In this document: piece after piece, positions 14,094-22,481 of the stretch
How the letters are laid out: every line of letters begins with the position of its first letter
Position numbering within the stretch: the first letter of the stretch is position 1
Origin: JAYZDB01 sp036338025
GTDB lineage: Bacteria; Planctomycetota; UBA1135; UBA2386
Length of the DNA stretch: 29,307 nt
Direction: 5' to 3'
Assembly: GCA_036338025.1 (NCBI GenBank)
Contig: JAYZDB010000095.1
Span: forward strand, 1 to 29,307
Position numbers and translations under genes: made by a program
The notes under the pieces: generated by a model
The model's database searches: none
Told to the model about the DNA's origin: nothing
The model's input: the letters and a program-made list of their open reading frames with translations, nothing else

Positions 14094-16691
14094 TTACTTC
14101 GAGACTATTTCGAGCTTCCTGGTGATGGTTGTCTTGCCTGTTTGCAGGCGCACCACGTAGGAGCCCGCTCCCATGCCTCGTCTAGGTTCGCAGAATACCC
14201 GGTGCAGGCCGCCTTCGTTCTCGATCTCGAATTTGCGGATGACCTTCGACTTGTCGTTGAGTATTTCCAGGGTCAGCGCATCGGACACTTTAGATTTCAG
14301 CCAGTAGTGGATCGCGACGCCGGTGGGCGGATTGGGAACATTGAAGATCGCATGCCCCACGCCGCGCCGCGCTGGCAAGGTCCGTCGTGTGACGATCTGC
14401 TCCGGCTGCAAAAGGTCGACTGCCTTTTTTTGAACCTTCTGTGGGCAGGCCTGCAAGCCGGAGACATCGAGAGTCCAGATGCCGCGTCCGTGGGTCGCGA
14501 TGACCAGGTCGTGTTCGCGTAACTGAATCGCAATGTCGTGGACGGGGACGGTGGGTAGATTGCCTTTGAGGCTGAACCAATTCTTGCCCCGGTTTAGCGA
14601 TGCGAAGATGCCGAATTCGGTCCCCGCGTACAGCAAGTCGGGGTTTATAGGGTCTTCTCTTAGCACCCTCACTGGTCCACGTGGGATACCCTTGCCGATT
14701 CTCGACCAAGAACGCCCGGCGTTGCGGCTCACCATTGCGTGAACCGACATGTCATCTGAGCGGTGTCCGTCGATCGCCATGTACACGGTGTTGCTGCTGT
14801 GGTCTGAGGCCTGCAGGCTGCTGATGTAACACCCTTTGACTGACTGCACTGAGGAGGAGATATTCTTCCAGGTCTTGCCGGTGTTGCGTGATACCCAGAT
14901 AGCGCCATCGTCAGTGCCGACGTACATCAAGCCGCGTGACTTGTTGGAGACGGAGAGAGCAGTAGCAGTACCTTGTTCTGTCCGGCCGAGACGAGGACTT
15001 ACCACCTTGCTGCCCTTCGTTTCTGTCTCGATCCGCAGGACATAGTTGCCAGCCATCCAGAGCGAGTATGGCTTGCGAGCCGAGAGCAGAAAGGGCGTGT
15101 CCCAGTTGAATCGTAGGCTGCTACCTGCGGGAGGCTTGGGCTTGTTCGCTCGCCCGCCAGTTCCGGTTATCACGTTGCGCCAGGCCACCCCTCCGTATTG
15201 CGAAGTGTAGTAGAGGAGCCCTTCGGTTTTTGGATGTGGGATGACGCGGAATCCGTCACCCATGCCGAACTTGTAGACATCGCCAGTGACCAACCCATCT
15301 TGGTACTGGGATCGTGTTGGGGACCCCCAACTGCCGTTGTCCTGCAGTCCACCGTAGACGTGGTAAGGGTCCCGGTTGTCGACGGACACGTGATAGAACT
15401 GCGAGCAGGGCAGGTTGTCGAAGAACCGGTAGTGCTGACCGCTGTCCCAGCTTTCCTGCAGTCCGCCGTCACCTCCGACCAACCAGTGCTTGGGGTTGTT
15501 GGGGTCCATCCACATGGCGTGGAAGTCCACGTGGATACCGTGTTTTGTGACCTGCTCGAACTTCGCTCCACCGTCTGAAGACAGGTAATACTGGATCCCG
15601 AGCACGCACAGGCTGTTGGGATCCGTTGGGTCGACTCGAATTTGACTGAAGTAGAAGGGGCGTGGGGTCAGAGAATTTACTCGGTTCCAACTCGCCCCAT
15701 GATCATCCGACCGGAACACGCCGCCGGTCTCGAATCCGTTGGTGCCCTGTTGTTCGTTGATGTTTGCGACCTGACCGCCGAGTCGGGTGCTGTAGCCCTT
15801 GTGAGGTTTGCCCTTGGCGTTCGTCGGGGCTTTTGCGTCGCCGGTTGCCCAACCGCTGCGTTCGGTTTCAATCACTGCATAGAGGGTCTCAGGATTTGAG
15901 CGAGACAGGGCGAGACCAATCCGTCCTATGGCGACACTCGGAAGGCCCTGTGTGACGCGCTGCCACTGCGCACCGCCGTCTGTTGAACGCCAAATACCGC
16001 TGCCTTTGCCCCAGCGTTTGATCGGATCGTTCGAGTCGAATTGGTCACGCTTGCGCTCGTAGGTTGCCGCGTAGACCAACTTCGGGTTCGAGTTGTCGAT
16101 GATCACGTCGATCGCGCCGGTCTTGTTGTCGACCTTCACGACTCGCTGCCATTTCTTGCCGCCGTCCGTCGATCGATACAGCCCTCGCTCCTGGTTTTCA
16201 CCCCACAAGCGTCCACAGGCTGCCACGAATACGGTGTCGGGGTTTTGTGGGTGGATAGCGATGGCACCGATTTGAAAGGTCTTCTCGAGACCTGCGTGGG
16301 TCCATGTTTCGCCGGCGTCTCGTGAGACGTAGACGCCATCGCCCCAGGACACGGAGTTTCGAGGGTTGCTTTCGCCGGTCCCGACCCAGATCGTGCTCGG
16401 GTCCGAAGGCGCGATGGCTACTGCACCCAGAGAAATTGTGTTCTCCCGTTCGAAGACAGGCTTCCACGTGGTGCCGGCAGTGGTTGTCTTGAACAGTCCA
16501 CCCGATGCAGTTGCGACGTACCAGGTCGCGGGAGACTTTGGATCGACGGCGATATCTACGACCCGACCGCTCATGTTGGCTGGCCCAAGGCTGCGCCAGT
16601 TGACTGTGAACTGGAGTTGAGCGTGCAGGGCTGGGCCAAGGAGGCCCAACGCGAGGGGGAGTATGCGGTGCATGGGGAGTATGCGGATCAT
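14094..16691 (-). CDS. Secreted sortilin/VPS10-like beta-propeller with Asp-box repeats and C-terminal Ig-like domain
   Basis: This 865-residue protein has a signal peptide ending LHA-Q at about residue 24. Asp-box motifs recur throughout (SRDAGETW, STDGGKKW, STDGGAQW, RSDDHGASW, SRNTGKTW, SRNAGRSW, SLNRGKNW). The order and wording of the N-terminal half closely follow the propeller at 1955-4216 (for example IWVGTGESNPRNS against VWVGTGETQPRHS), so the two are paralogues. The last roughly 110 residues (from about IVTRRTLPARRG) look like an added beta-sandwich, perhaps FlgD/Ig-like. The start is ambiguous: ATG at 16691 or ATG at 16673. The two are related by an in-frame 18-base duplication (MIRILP-MHRILP), and either gives a usable signal peptide. 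Ligand binding at the cell surface is inferred. Confidence 0.85.
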   Translation of the reverse strand: MIRILPMHRILPLALGLLGPALHAQLQFTVNWRSLGPANMSGRVVDIAVDPKSPATWYVATASGGLFKTTTAGTTWKPVFERENTISLGAVAIAPSDPSTIWVGTGESNPRNSVSWGDGVYVSRDAGETWTHAGLEKTFQIGAIAIHPQNPDTVFVAACGRLWGENQERGLYRSTDGGKKWQRVVKVDNKTGAIDVIIDNSNPKLVYAATYERKRDQFDSNDPIKRWGKGSGIWRSTDGGAQWQRVTQGLPSVAIGRIGLALSRSNPETLYAVIETERSGWATGDAKAPTNAKGKPHKGYSTRLGGQVANINEQQGTNGFETGGVFRSDDHGASWNRVNSLTPRPFYFSQIRVDPTDPNSLCVLGIQYYLSSDGGAKFEQVTKHGIHVDFHAMWMDPNNPKHWLVGGDGGLQESWDSGQHYRFFDNLPCSQFYHVSVDNRDPYHVYGGLQDNGSWGSPTRSQYQDGLVTGDVYKFGMGDGFRVIPHPKTEGLLYYTSQYGGVAWRNVITGTGGRANKPKPPAGSSLRFNWDTPFLLSARKPYSLWMAGNYVLRIETETKGSKVVSPRLGRTEQGTATALSVSNKSRGLMYVGTDDGAIWVSRNTGKTWKNISSSVQSVKGCYISSLQASDHSSNTVYMAIDGHRSDDMSVHAMVSRNAGRSWSRIGKGIPRGPVRVLREDPINPDLLYAGTEFGIFASLNRGKNWFSLKGNLPTVPVHDIAIQLREHDLVIATHGRGIWTLDVSGLQACPQKVQKKAVDLLQPEQIVTRRTLPARRGVGHAIFNVPNPPTGVAIHYWLKSKVSDALTLEILNDKSKVIRKFEIENEGGLHRVFCEPRRGMGAGSYVVRLQTGKTTITRKLEIVSK
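16656..16691 (-). repeat. 18-base in-frame tandem duplication covering the start codon
   Basis: On the minus strand two adjacent 18-base units encode MIRILP and MHRILP and match at 16 of 18 bases. The duplication creates two possible ATG starts for the propeller gene at 16691 and 16673. Confidence 0.8.
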
Positions 16692-16737
16692 ATGGATCTG
16701 GCAGCAGTTCCTCTATCTGCTAGTCCATCGACGCAGG

Positions 16738-17394
16738 CTATTGCAGCGGACGCCAACGGATCTTGGTGAAGGCACTCTCGGTCTCATAGGACGCTATGCC
16801 GAATGGTTCGCAGGGGGTTACTTCGCCCCGCACGGTGAACTCGTAGTCTGGAACTGCGTGGGTCAGGATTTGCTTGTCATCGATCCATGCGGTGATTGCA
16901 GCTCGAGTGACCTGCACACGGATGTCGTAGAAACGGTTCTTGTCGAATTCGATCAGGCATCGAGTCGCGTTGCTGTCTGCGTCCATCCCATCGATACTCG
17001 ATATGCCGACGACGTCGCCTCCCCAGCCTCCGAGCACCAGGCTGCAAAATTCCTTGCCGATCGGGAAGGTGATCGCGGCGAAGAAGTCGTCACCCTTGAG
17101 TTTGCAGCCGCGCACCTGGACCTCGTAGTCGGACTCCGGCAGCTTGTCACCCTTCCAGGTGATGCCGGTCAGCGACCAACCCTGGCCGAGTACCAGTTGA
17201 CCATTGCGTACCGAGACCTCGCCCTCGCCGCCAAATTCAGTGGAGGTCCATCCCCGCATCGACTTGCCATCGAATAGTTCGTTCCAGGCGGTTGTGTTCG
17301 CGCAACTGGTCGCGAAGGCGATTGCCAGCATCGTGGTGACTGCCTTGAATAACCTCGGGCGCGGGGGGCATGCGGGCGATTCGATCGGTTTCAC
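16738..17394 (-). CDS. DUF1080 (3-keto-disaccharide hydrolase-like) domain lipoprotein
   Basis: This 218-residue protein starts with GTG at 17394. A hydrophobic stretch (about 18-29) ends in A-T-S-C31, a plausible but imperfect lipobox, so it may be a lipoprotein. The rest matches DUF1080: WNELFDGKSMRGWTS, VRNGQLVLG, SDYEVQVRGCKLKGDDFFAAITFP, FYDIRVQV, ITAWIDDKQI, and the ending FGIASYETESAFTKIRWRPL. The family has a concanavalin-like jelly-roll fold, and some members hydrolyse 3-keto-glycosides; it is greatly expanded in Planctomycetota. The substrate here is unknown. It lies upstream of the propeller gene on the same strand (46-base gap) and may share its transcript. A TACGATCG box sits just before the GTG, with 7 nt between TACGAT and the start. 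Confidence 0.85.
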   Translation of the reverse strand: MKPIESPACPPRPRLFKAVTTMLAIAFATSCANTTAWNELFDGKSMRGWTSTEFGGEGEVSVRNGQLVLGQGWSLTGITWKGDKLPESDYEVQVRGCKLKGDDFFAAITFPIGKEFCSLVLGGWGGDVVGISSIDGMDADSNATRCLIEFDKNRFYDIRVQVTRAAITAWIDDKQILTHAVPDYEFTVRGEVTPCEPFGIASYETESAFTKIRWRPLQ

Positions 17395-17399
17395 TATGT

Positions 17400-17407
17400 C
17401 GATCGTA
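17400..17407 (-). promoter_or_regulatory. TACGATCG start-proximal box (putative -10) of the DUF1080 gene
   Basis: The minus strand reads TACGATCG. The T ending TACGAT is 7 nt before the GTG at 17394. It fits the TANNATCS pattern shared with five other starts in the window. Confidence 0.38.
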
Positions 17408-17574
17408 TCGAAGAACGGGTGCTGTCCGCCACGAGATCCCAGCAGCTTCGGTGGATTGACTCCAGCTGAACCTGGGCCAAAAGCGACCGCGGGGGCCTCT
17501 CGAGTTCGTCAGCTTGTCGTTTGCGGCACTTTCACATTCACTGGAGGAGATTTTTCGCTACTAAGGTAGTTCCA

Positions 17575-18234
17575 GTGCGCCCTCTTGCTGAGCTCCGCCT
17601 CCTGGCGGCACCTGATTCCAGAGTACCATGGTCCACCAAGATCTGTTGGTGGGTGATGTTCGTGTTCGCCGTCCCGATTTCCGCCTACGGGATACTGATG
17701 ATGGATGGCAGACCCACGCAGTCCACGGTGTTTGGCCAGGCATGGGTTGATGCGGCCCATTTTGTTGGAGGCGGAATCGCACTCCTTGTTGGCGCCCTGG
17801 CGTTCAACCGCGGCATCCTGAAACGAACTCCAGGCCTGCACCGCCGTCTGGGGTTCGTCTATTTCATGTGTGTGCTTGCCTCGGGCGGGGCAGGGCTGGC
17901 GATGGCGACCCAGTCCTTGCTGGGGATGACTACCCACTTGGGCTTTGGAGGTCTGGCTGTGGCGTGGTTGTCGACAAGTGCCCTCGGCTGGCGTGCGATT
18001 CGGCGTGGGGATGTTCTGACCCACCGCCGGTGGATGGTGCGGAGCTACGCGGCCTGCTATGCGGCCGTCATGCTGCGCTTGCACATGCCCCCTCTGATGA
18101 TCGTCTACGGTGACTTTACGATTGCCTACCGGATTGTGTCCTGGTCCTGCTGGGTGCCAAATCTACTGTTCGCTGAATGGTGGCTCCGCAACACCTCTCC
18201 GGCGGGACGCTGGCTTCGTAAGAGCAGGGGATAA
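17575..18234 (+). CDS. DUF2306 family integral membrane protein
   Basis: This protein has 219 residues from the GTG at 17575; a TTG at 17521 would add 18 more. The GTG is preferred because the upstream part is not membrane-like and a TAAGGT hexamer lies 7 nt before it. A GGAGGAG at 17543-17549 has no start codon at usable spacing. Hydrophobic segments follow the DUF2306 pattern, with family motifs TPGLHRRLGFVYF, ASGGAGLAMA, AIRRGDVLTHRRWMVRSYA and MLRLHMPP. The conserved histidines (LHRR, HRRWM, LHMPP) resemble a heme- or metal-binding membrane protein, but the family function is not established. It is divergent from the DUF1080 gene and followed by a hairpin starting at its stop codon. Confidence 0.8.
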   Translation: MRPLAELRLLAAPDSRVPWSTKICWWVMFVFAVPISAYGILMMDGRPTQSTVFGQAWVDAAHFVGGGIALLVGALAFNRGILKRTPGLHRRLGFVYFMCVLASGGAGLAMATQSLLGMTTHLGFGGLAVAWLSTSALGWRAIRRGDVLTHRRWMVRSYAACYAAVMLRLHMPPLMIVYGDFTIAYRIVSWSCWVPNLLFAEWWLRNTSPAGRWLRKSRG

Positions 18235-18252
18235 GCTGGGTCTTACCCAGCT
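18234..18252 (+). terminator. Stop-codon-proximal hairpin, terminator-like without U-tract
   Basis: AGCTGGGT-CTT-ACCCAGCT is a perfect 8-base stem with a 3-base loop. It begins at the last A of the TAA stop codon of the DUF2306 gene. No T-run follows, so it may be an mRNA 3'-end stabiliser or a non-canonical terminator. Confidence 0.5.
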
Positions 18253-18336
18253 CGCATCCACCACGGGCGCACTTGGCGATCTTCCGCTGGCTACGAAGTT
18301 GATCCCTGCCGGGCCAGGACTACGCTGGCCCTCCTA

Positions 18337-19947
18337 ATGACCGAGTTGATCCAATCGCAGGTCCAGACTTCGTCCGAGGAGTTCCAGCAGAATCGGGAGC
18401 ATCACGCGGCGCTGAGTCAGGAAGTGCAAGAGGCGGTCGAGCGGGTGCGCGAGGGTGGTTCGAAGGATGCCGTCGAGCGGCATCATTCTCGTGGCAAGTT
18501 GCTGCCCCGCGAGCGCATTGATCGGGTCCTCGATCCCGGCTCGCCGTTTCTCGAGCTGTCTCCCTTGGCGGCCAAGGGGCTCTACGATGACGCGGCACCG
18601 GGCGCCGGAATCGTGACAGGGATCGGCAAGGTCGAAGGGCGCGAGGTGATGATCATCGCCAACGACGCCACGGTGAAGGGCGGGACGTACTTCCCGATGA
18701 CCGTGAAGAAGCATGTGCGGGCCCAGGAGGTAGCGCTCGAGAACAACCTGCCGTGCATCTACATGGTGGATTCGGGCGGCGCCTTCTTGCCGATGCAAGC
18801 CGAGGTGTTTCCCGATCGCGACCACTTTGGTCGGATCTTCTACAATCAGGCACGGATGTCGGCGGAGCGGATTCCCCAGCTAGCAGTGGTGCTGGGATCC
18901 TGTACCGCTGGCGGGGCCTACGTGCCCGCGATGAGTGATGAGAGCATCATCGTCAAGGGCAACGGCACGATCTTTCTTGCCGGCCCGCCCTTGGTGAAGG
19001 CCGCCACTGGCGAAGAGGTCAGTGCCGAGGATCTCGGTGGTGCCGACGTGCACACCAGGCTCTCGGGAGTTGCCGATCATTTTGCTGAGGATGAAACGCA
19101 AGCCCTTGAGATGTGTCGTGTGATTGCATCGCACCTCAACACCCGTAAGCCAGACATAACTTGTCGGGTCGCGTCCGAAGACCCTGCTTATGACCCGGAC
19201 GAGATTCTAGGTGTGCTCCCGCGCGACAACCGTACCTCCTACGATGTACGGGAGGTGATTGCACGCTTGGTTGATGGCAGCCGACTACACGAATTCAAGG
19301 CCCGCTACGGCGCAACGCTCGTCACCGGATTCGCACACATCCATGGCTACCCGGTCGGAATCCTGGCCAACAACGGCATCTTGTTCTCAGAGAGCGCCCT
19401 GAAAGGCGCGCACTTTGTGGAGTTGTGCGCCCAGCGAAAAATCCCGCTGCTGTTCCTCCAGAACATCACGGGCTTCATGGTCGGACAAAAGTACGAGACG
19501 GGTGGCATTGCCAAGGATGGCGCCAAGATGGTGCAGGCCGTCGCGACCGCGCAGGTCCCGAAGTTTACGGTGATCGTCGGCGGCTCGTTCGGTGCGGGCA
19601 ACTACGGCATGTGTGGACGTGCCTACCAGCCGCGCCTGTTGTTCATGTGGCCGAATTCACGGATCTCGGTGATGGGTGGTGAACAGGCCGCCGGCGTGTT
19701 GGCGACGGTCAAGAAAGATCAATTGGCAGCCAATGGTGTCGAGATGTCAGCTGAGGAAGACGAGAAGATCCGAGCTCCGATCCTCCAGAAGTACGAGGAA
19801 GAAGGGCACCCCTTCTATTCCACCGGTCGTCTATGGGATGACGGGATCTTGGATCCACGACAAACTCGTGATGTGCTGGGCCTGGGGATTTCGGCGTCCC
19901 TCAATCAGCCGATTCCTGACTACCGGGCACCAGTATTCCGGATGTAG
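18337..19947 (+). CDS. mccB: Methylcrotonoyl-CoA carboxylase beta (carboxyltransferase) subunit
   Basis: This 536-residue protein has the typical length for the beta chain. It catalyses carboxyl transfer from biotin to 3-methylcrotonyl-CoA in leucine catabolism, working with a biotinylated alpha subunit that is not in this window. Both crotonase-fold carboxyltransferase halves are present: ERHHSRGKLLPRERID, YMVDSGGAFLPMQAEVFPD, GSCTAGGAYVPAMSDE, then NNGILFSESALKGAHFVELC, FLQNITGFMVGQKYE, GGSFGAGNYGMCGRA and MWPNSRISVMGGEQAAGVL. FYSTGRLWDDGILDP near the end is typical of MCC rather than propionyl-CoA carboxylase. The hydratase for the next step lies at 21505, which supports the assignment. 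The start ATG has no Shine-Dalgarno; a TACGCT hexamer lies 10 nt upstream. Confidence 0.92.
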   Translation: MTELIQSQVQTSSEEFQQNREHHAALSQEVQEAVERVREGGSKDAVERHHSRGKLLPRERIDRVLDPGSPFLELSPLAAKGLYDDAAPGAGIVTGIGKVEGREVMIIANDATVKGGTYFPMTVKKHVRAQEVALENNLPCIYMVDSGGAFLPMQAEVFPDRDHFGRIFYNQARMSAERIPQLAVVLGSCTAGGAYVPAMSDESIIVKGNGTIFLAGPPLVKAATGEEVSAEDLGGADVHTRLSGVADHFAEDETQALEMCRVIASHLNTRKPDITCRVASEDPAYDPDEILGVLPRDNRTSYDVREVIARLVDGSRLHEFKARYGATLVTGFAHIHGYPVGILANNGILFSESALKGAHFVELCAQRKIPLLFLQNITGFMVGQKYETGGIAKDGAKMVQAVATAQVPKFTVIVGGSFGAGNYGMCGRAYQPRLLFMWPNSRISVMGGEQAAGVLATVKKDQLAANGVEMSAEEDEKIRAPILQKYEEEGHPFYSTGRLWDDGILDPRQTRDVLGLGISASLNQPIPDYRAPVFRM

Positions 19948-20057
19948 TCCTCTCCCGGAGTCCGTACACAAGGCTGCATCCCGTGCGGCTTGACCAGGAA
20001 TCCCTGGCGTCAGCACTCCGACTCGAATTTGGACTCCGATAGGCAAGCCACTTCACG

Positions 20058-21437
20058 ATGAACCACCCTACCTGGCGAAAGGAACTGCGCGCGCTGCTAC
20101 GCCTCTCGCTCCCGGTGGTGACGGTGCAGGTTGGGATGATGCTCATGGGGTTTGTCGACTCGATGATGGTCGGGCACTACTCCGAGTCGGCGTTGGCCGC
20201 GTGCGCGCTCGGCAACTTCTACAGCCAGATCCTGTTGCTGTGGGGATTGGGTGTCTTGCTGGCGTTTGACCCGGTGATGTCACAGGCGGTCGGGGCCGGT
20301 GATGAGGCGGCGGTTACCCGCAACCTTCAGCGTGGAATCGTGCTGTCGGTTGGCATGAGTATCCCGGTCGGCGCGAGCTTCTGTGCGGCGGGTCCCGTGC
20401 TGGGCATGTGTAACCAGGAACCCGCCCTGGTTGACCTGGCTACTACCTACATTTGGATCCTGATACCCAGTGTGCTGCCGTTCTATGGCTTCCAGATGTG
20501 GAGGACGACGCTACAAGCCCATCATCGGACAGCACCGATTGTCTGGACGATAGTCCTCGCCAACGCTCTCAACGTGTTGCTCAACTGGGTCTTTATCTAC
20601 GGCCGGTTCGGGGTAACAGAGATGGGGCTCGAAGGGTCCGCCTACGCGACCTTGATCGCCCGTTGGGCGATGTTCATCTGCCTGTTGGTGATGGGGCGCC
20701 GTCAACTCTGGTGTCACCTCACTTCGTGGACTCGGCGTGCCTTTGAGAGCGCAGCGATCGCCCGGATTGTCCGGGTCGGTGCGCCGATCGGGATGCAGAT
20801 AGTCTTCGAGTTTGGTGCGTTTGGCATGACCCTGCTGATGATGGGTTGGATCAGCAAGTCCGCTCTTGCCGGTCATCAGGCCGCGATCACGCTCGCTTCG
20901 ATGACCTACATGTTCGGCCTTGGGATCTCGGTTGCGACGGGGGTCCGGGTAGGCAACGCGGTGGGGCGTGGAGATTCACTGGCTGCTCGGTGGTCGGCGG
21001 GCATGGGCCTGATCGCAGGGGCATTGATCATGGCAGCGTTCGCAGTCATCTTTTTGCTGGTTCCCGGACCGCTGGCCAGCATGTTCAGCAAGGCTGAGGA
21101 CGTCGGAGTTCGAGAGGTTACCCTCGCGTTACTGCCGGTCGCCGCCGTCTTCCAGGTGATGGATGGCGTGCAGGTGATCTCCTTGGGGGCCTTGCGGGGG
21201 GTCGGTGACACCAAGGTACCGATGGTCATCAACCTGGTGGGGTTCTGGCTGATCGGTCTTCCGGTAGGCTACTACCTCGCGTTTCACGGCAACACCGGTC
21301 CGGCTGGCTTGTGGTGGGGCTTGACGGTTGGGCTGACGGTTGTCGCGGTGTTGTTTGTGCTCCGAATGTCGTCCAAGCTACGCGGCGATCTGGCTCGTAC
21401 GGTCATTGATGAATCAGATGGTGTCGACTCAGCGTGA
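20058..21437 (+). CDS. MATE family multidrug/Na+ efflux transporter
   Basis: This 459-residue inner-membrane protein has about twelve hydrophobic segments in the two-fold MATE arrangement. Family wording is clear: LRLSLPVVTVQVGMMLMGFVDSMMVGHYS, LGNFYSQILLLWGLGVLL, GFQMWRTTLQAHHRT, NVLLNWVFIYG, GLEGSAYATLIARW, GHQAAITLASMTYMFGLGIS, RVGNAVGRGD and ISLGALRGVGDTKVPM. It belongs to the NorM-like branch, which exports cationic compounds in exchange for Na+ or H+; the substrate cannot be read from sequence. It sits between mccB (110-base gap) and the hydratase gene (67-base gap), all on the plus strand. No Shine-Dalgarno or TANNNT box is obvious at its ATG. Confidence 0.93.
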   Translation: MNHPTWRKELRALLRLSLPVVTVQVGMMLMGFVDSMMVGHYSESALAACALGNFYSQILLLWGLGVLLAFDPVMSQAVGAGDEAAVTRNLQRGIVLSVGMSIPVGASFCAAGPVLGMCNQEPALVDLATTYIWILIPSVLPFYGFQMWRTTLQAHHRTAPIVWTIVLANALNVLLNWVFIYGRFGVTEMGLEGSAYATLIARWAMFICLLVMGRRQLWCHLTSWTRRAFESAAIARIVRVGAPIGMQIVFEFGAFGMTLLMMGWISKSALAGHQAAITLASMTYMFGLGISVATGVRVGNAVGRGDSLAARWSAGMGLIAGALIMAAFAVIFLLVPGPLASMFSKAEDVGVREVTLALLPVAAVFQVMDGVQVISLGALRGVGDTKVPMVINLVGFWLIGLPVGYYLAFHGNTGPAGLWWGLTVGLTVVAVLFVLRMSSKLRGDLARTVIDESDGVDSA

Positions 21438-21504
21438 CCCTGTTTCCCCGATGACCACGTTTTCTCTTTTCGCGAGCACGCCTGGGTTCTCCAATTAGGT
21501 CGCC

Positions 21505-22296
21505 ATGGATTACCCGAACTACGAGACTCTTGAGTTGGAGCGCGACGGTCAGGTATTGCATGTCCGGCTCAACCGTTCAGAAAAGCGCAATGCCTTCAAT
21601 GGCAAGGTCGTTGATGATTTGCGGGAATTCTTCACCGCTGCCAATGGTGACGATGCGACACGCGTCGTAGTGATGTCGGGCAAGGGCAAGAGTTTTTGCG
21701 CCGGCGCAGATCTGACCTGGATGGCGGAGCAGGCAGAGCTGGACGAGGCTGGCAACGAACAGGGTGCTGCTCATATGGCGAGCATGTTCCTGAGCATTGC
21801 CCGATGCCAGAAACCGGTTGTCGTTCGCATTCACGGCCATGCTCTTGGTGGGGGTACAGGGCTGACCGCCGCTGCTGACATCGCGATTTCTACGGACTCG
21901 GCTCTATTTGGACTGACCGAAGTCAAGCTGGGAATTGTGCCGGCGGTGATCTCCCCCTTCGTCATTCAAAAGATCGGTGTTGGTCGTGCGCGCGCGTTGT
22001 TCCTGACCGGCGAGCGATTCGACGGCCGAGAGGCTGAGCGGATTGGCCTGGTCTATCGAGCGGTTTCGGAAGACCAACTCGATACGGAAGTCGCGCGGGT
22101 GGTAGGCGAACTTCTGTCATCAGGGCCAGCGGCGGTCGCTAGCGCCAAGGCCTTGGTGAAGGACGTCGCATCCCTGTCGCTCGAGGACGCGATTGCTCTC
22201 ACATCGAAGTGGATCGCCGCGATTCGGTCGACGCCCGAGGCCAGGGAGGGCATGCAGGCCTTTCTCGACAAACGCAAGCCTGATTGGATGACCTGA
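21505..22296 (+). CDS. liuC: Enoyl-CoA hydratase family protein, likely methylglutaconyl-CoA hydratase
   Basis: This 263-residue crotonase-fold enzyme probably hydrates 3-methylglutaconyl-CoA to HMG-CoA, the step after MCC in leucine breakdown. CoA and oxyanion-hole motifs are SFCAGADLTWM (about 63-73) and GHALGGGTGLTAAADIA (111-127). The catalytic glutamate in GLTEVKLGIVPAVISPFVI is E139. The first glutamate of classical crotonases (GGGxEL) is Gly119 here, which as I recall is usual in bacterial LiuC-type hydratases. The GADLTWM and VPAVISPFV wording also fits that subfamily. The assignment rests on these motifs plus the nearby mccB. Another enoyl-CoA hydratase specificity is the main alternative. 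Confidence 0.82.
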   Translation: MDYPNYETLELERDGQVLHVRLNRSEKRNAFNGKVVDDLREFFTAANGDDATRVVVMSGKGKSFCAGADLTWMAEQAELDEAGNEQGAAHMASMFLSIARCQKPVVVRIHGHALGGGTGLTAAADIAISTDSALFGLTEVKLGIVPAVISPFVIQKIGVGRARALFLTGERFDGREAERIGLVYRAVSEDQLDTEVARVVGELLSSGPAAVASAKALVKDVASLSLEDAIALTSKWIAAIRSTPEAREGMQAFLDKRKPDWMT

Positions 22297-22481
22297 GTCT
22301 GGCGGCTGACTTGCCGCTTCGGGGTTGGGGGGGGCTTCCATATTCGGTGTGACCTACCGGGGTCCCGGGTTGTGTCGCACAGGAAACTCAGCTGCGATCC
22401 GTAAGAATTGTCGAGGGGTGGTTTGCGCGATGGGCCAAGGGGTGCAGAATCCCAAGGTTCGTATATTGACCGAAAGGACCC

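Noticed and set aside
17543..17549. GGAGGAG as a ribosome binding site
   Set aside because: No ATG, GTG or TTG lies at usable distance; the nearest in-frame GTG is 25 nt away.
19956..20038. CGGAGTCC ... GGACTCCG inverted repeat between mccB and the MATE gene
   Set aside because: The arms are 67 bases apart with no supporting structure, so this is likely chance.
22462..22467. TATATT as the -10 of the ThuA gene
   Set aside because: It ends 14 nt before the ATG, would leave only part of the AAAGGA site in the mRNA, and has no -35. Mentioned but not called.
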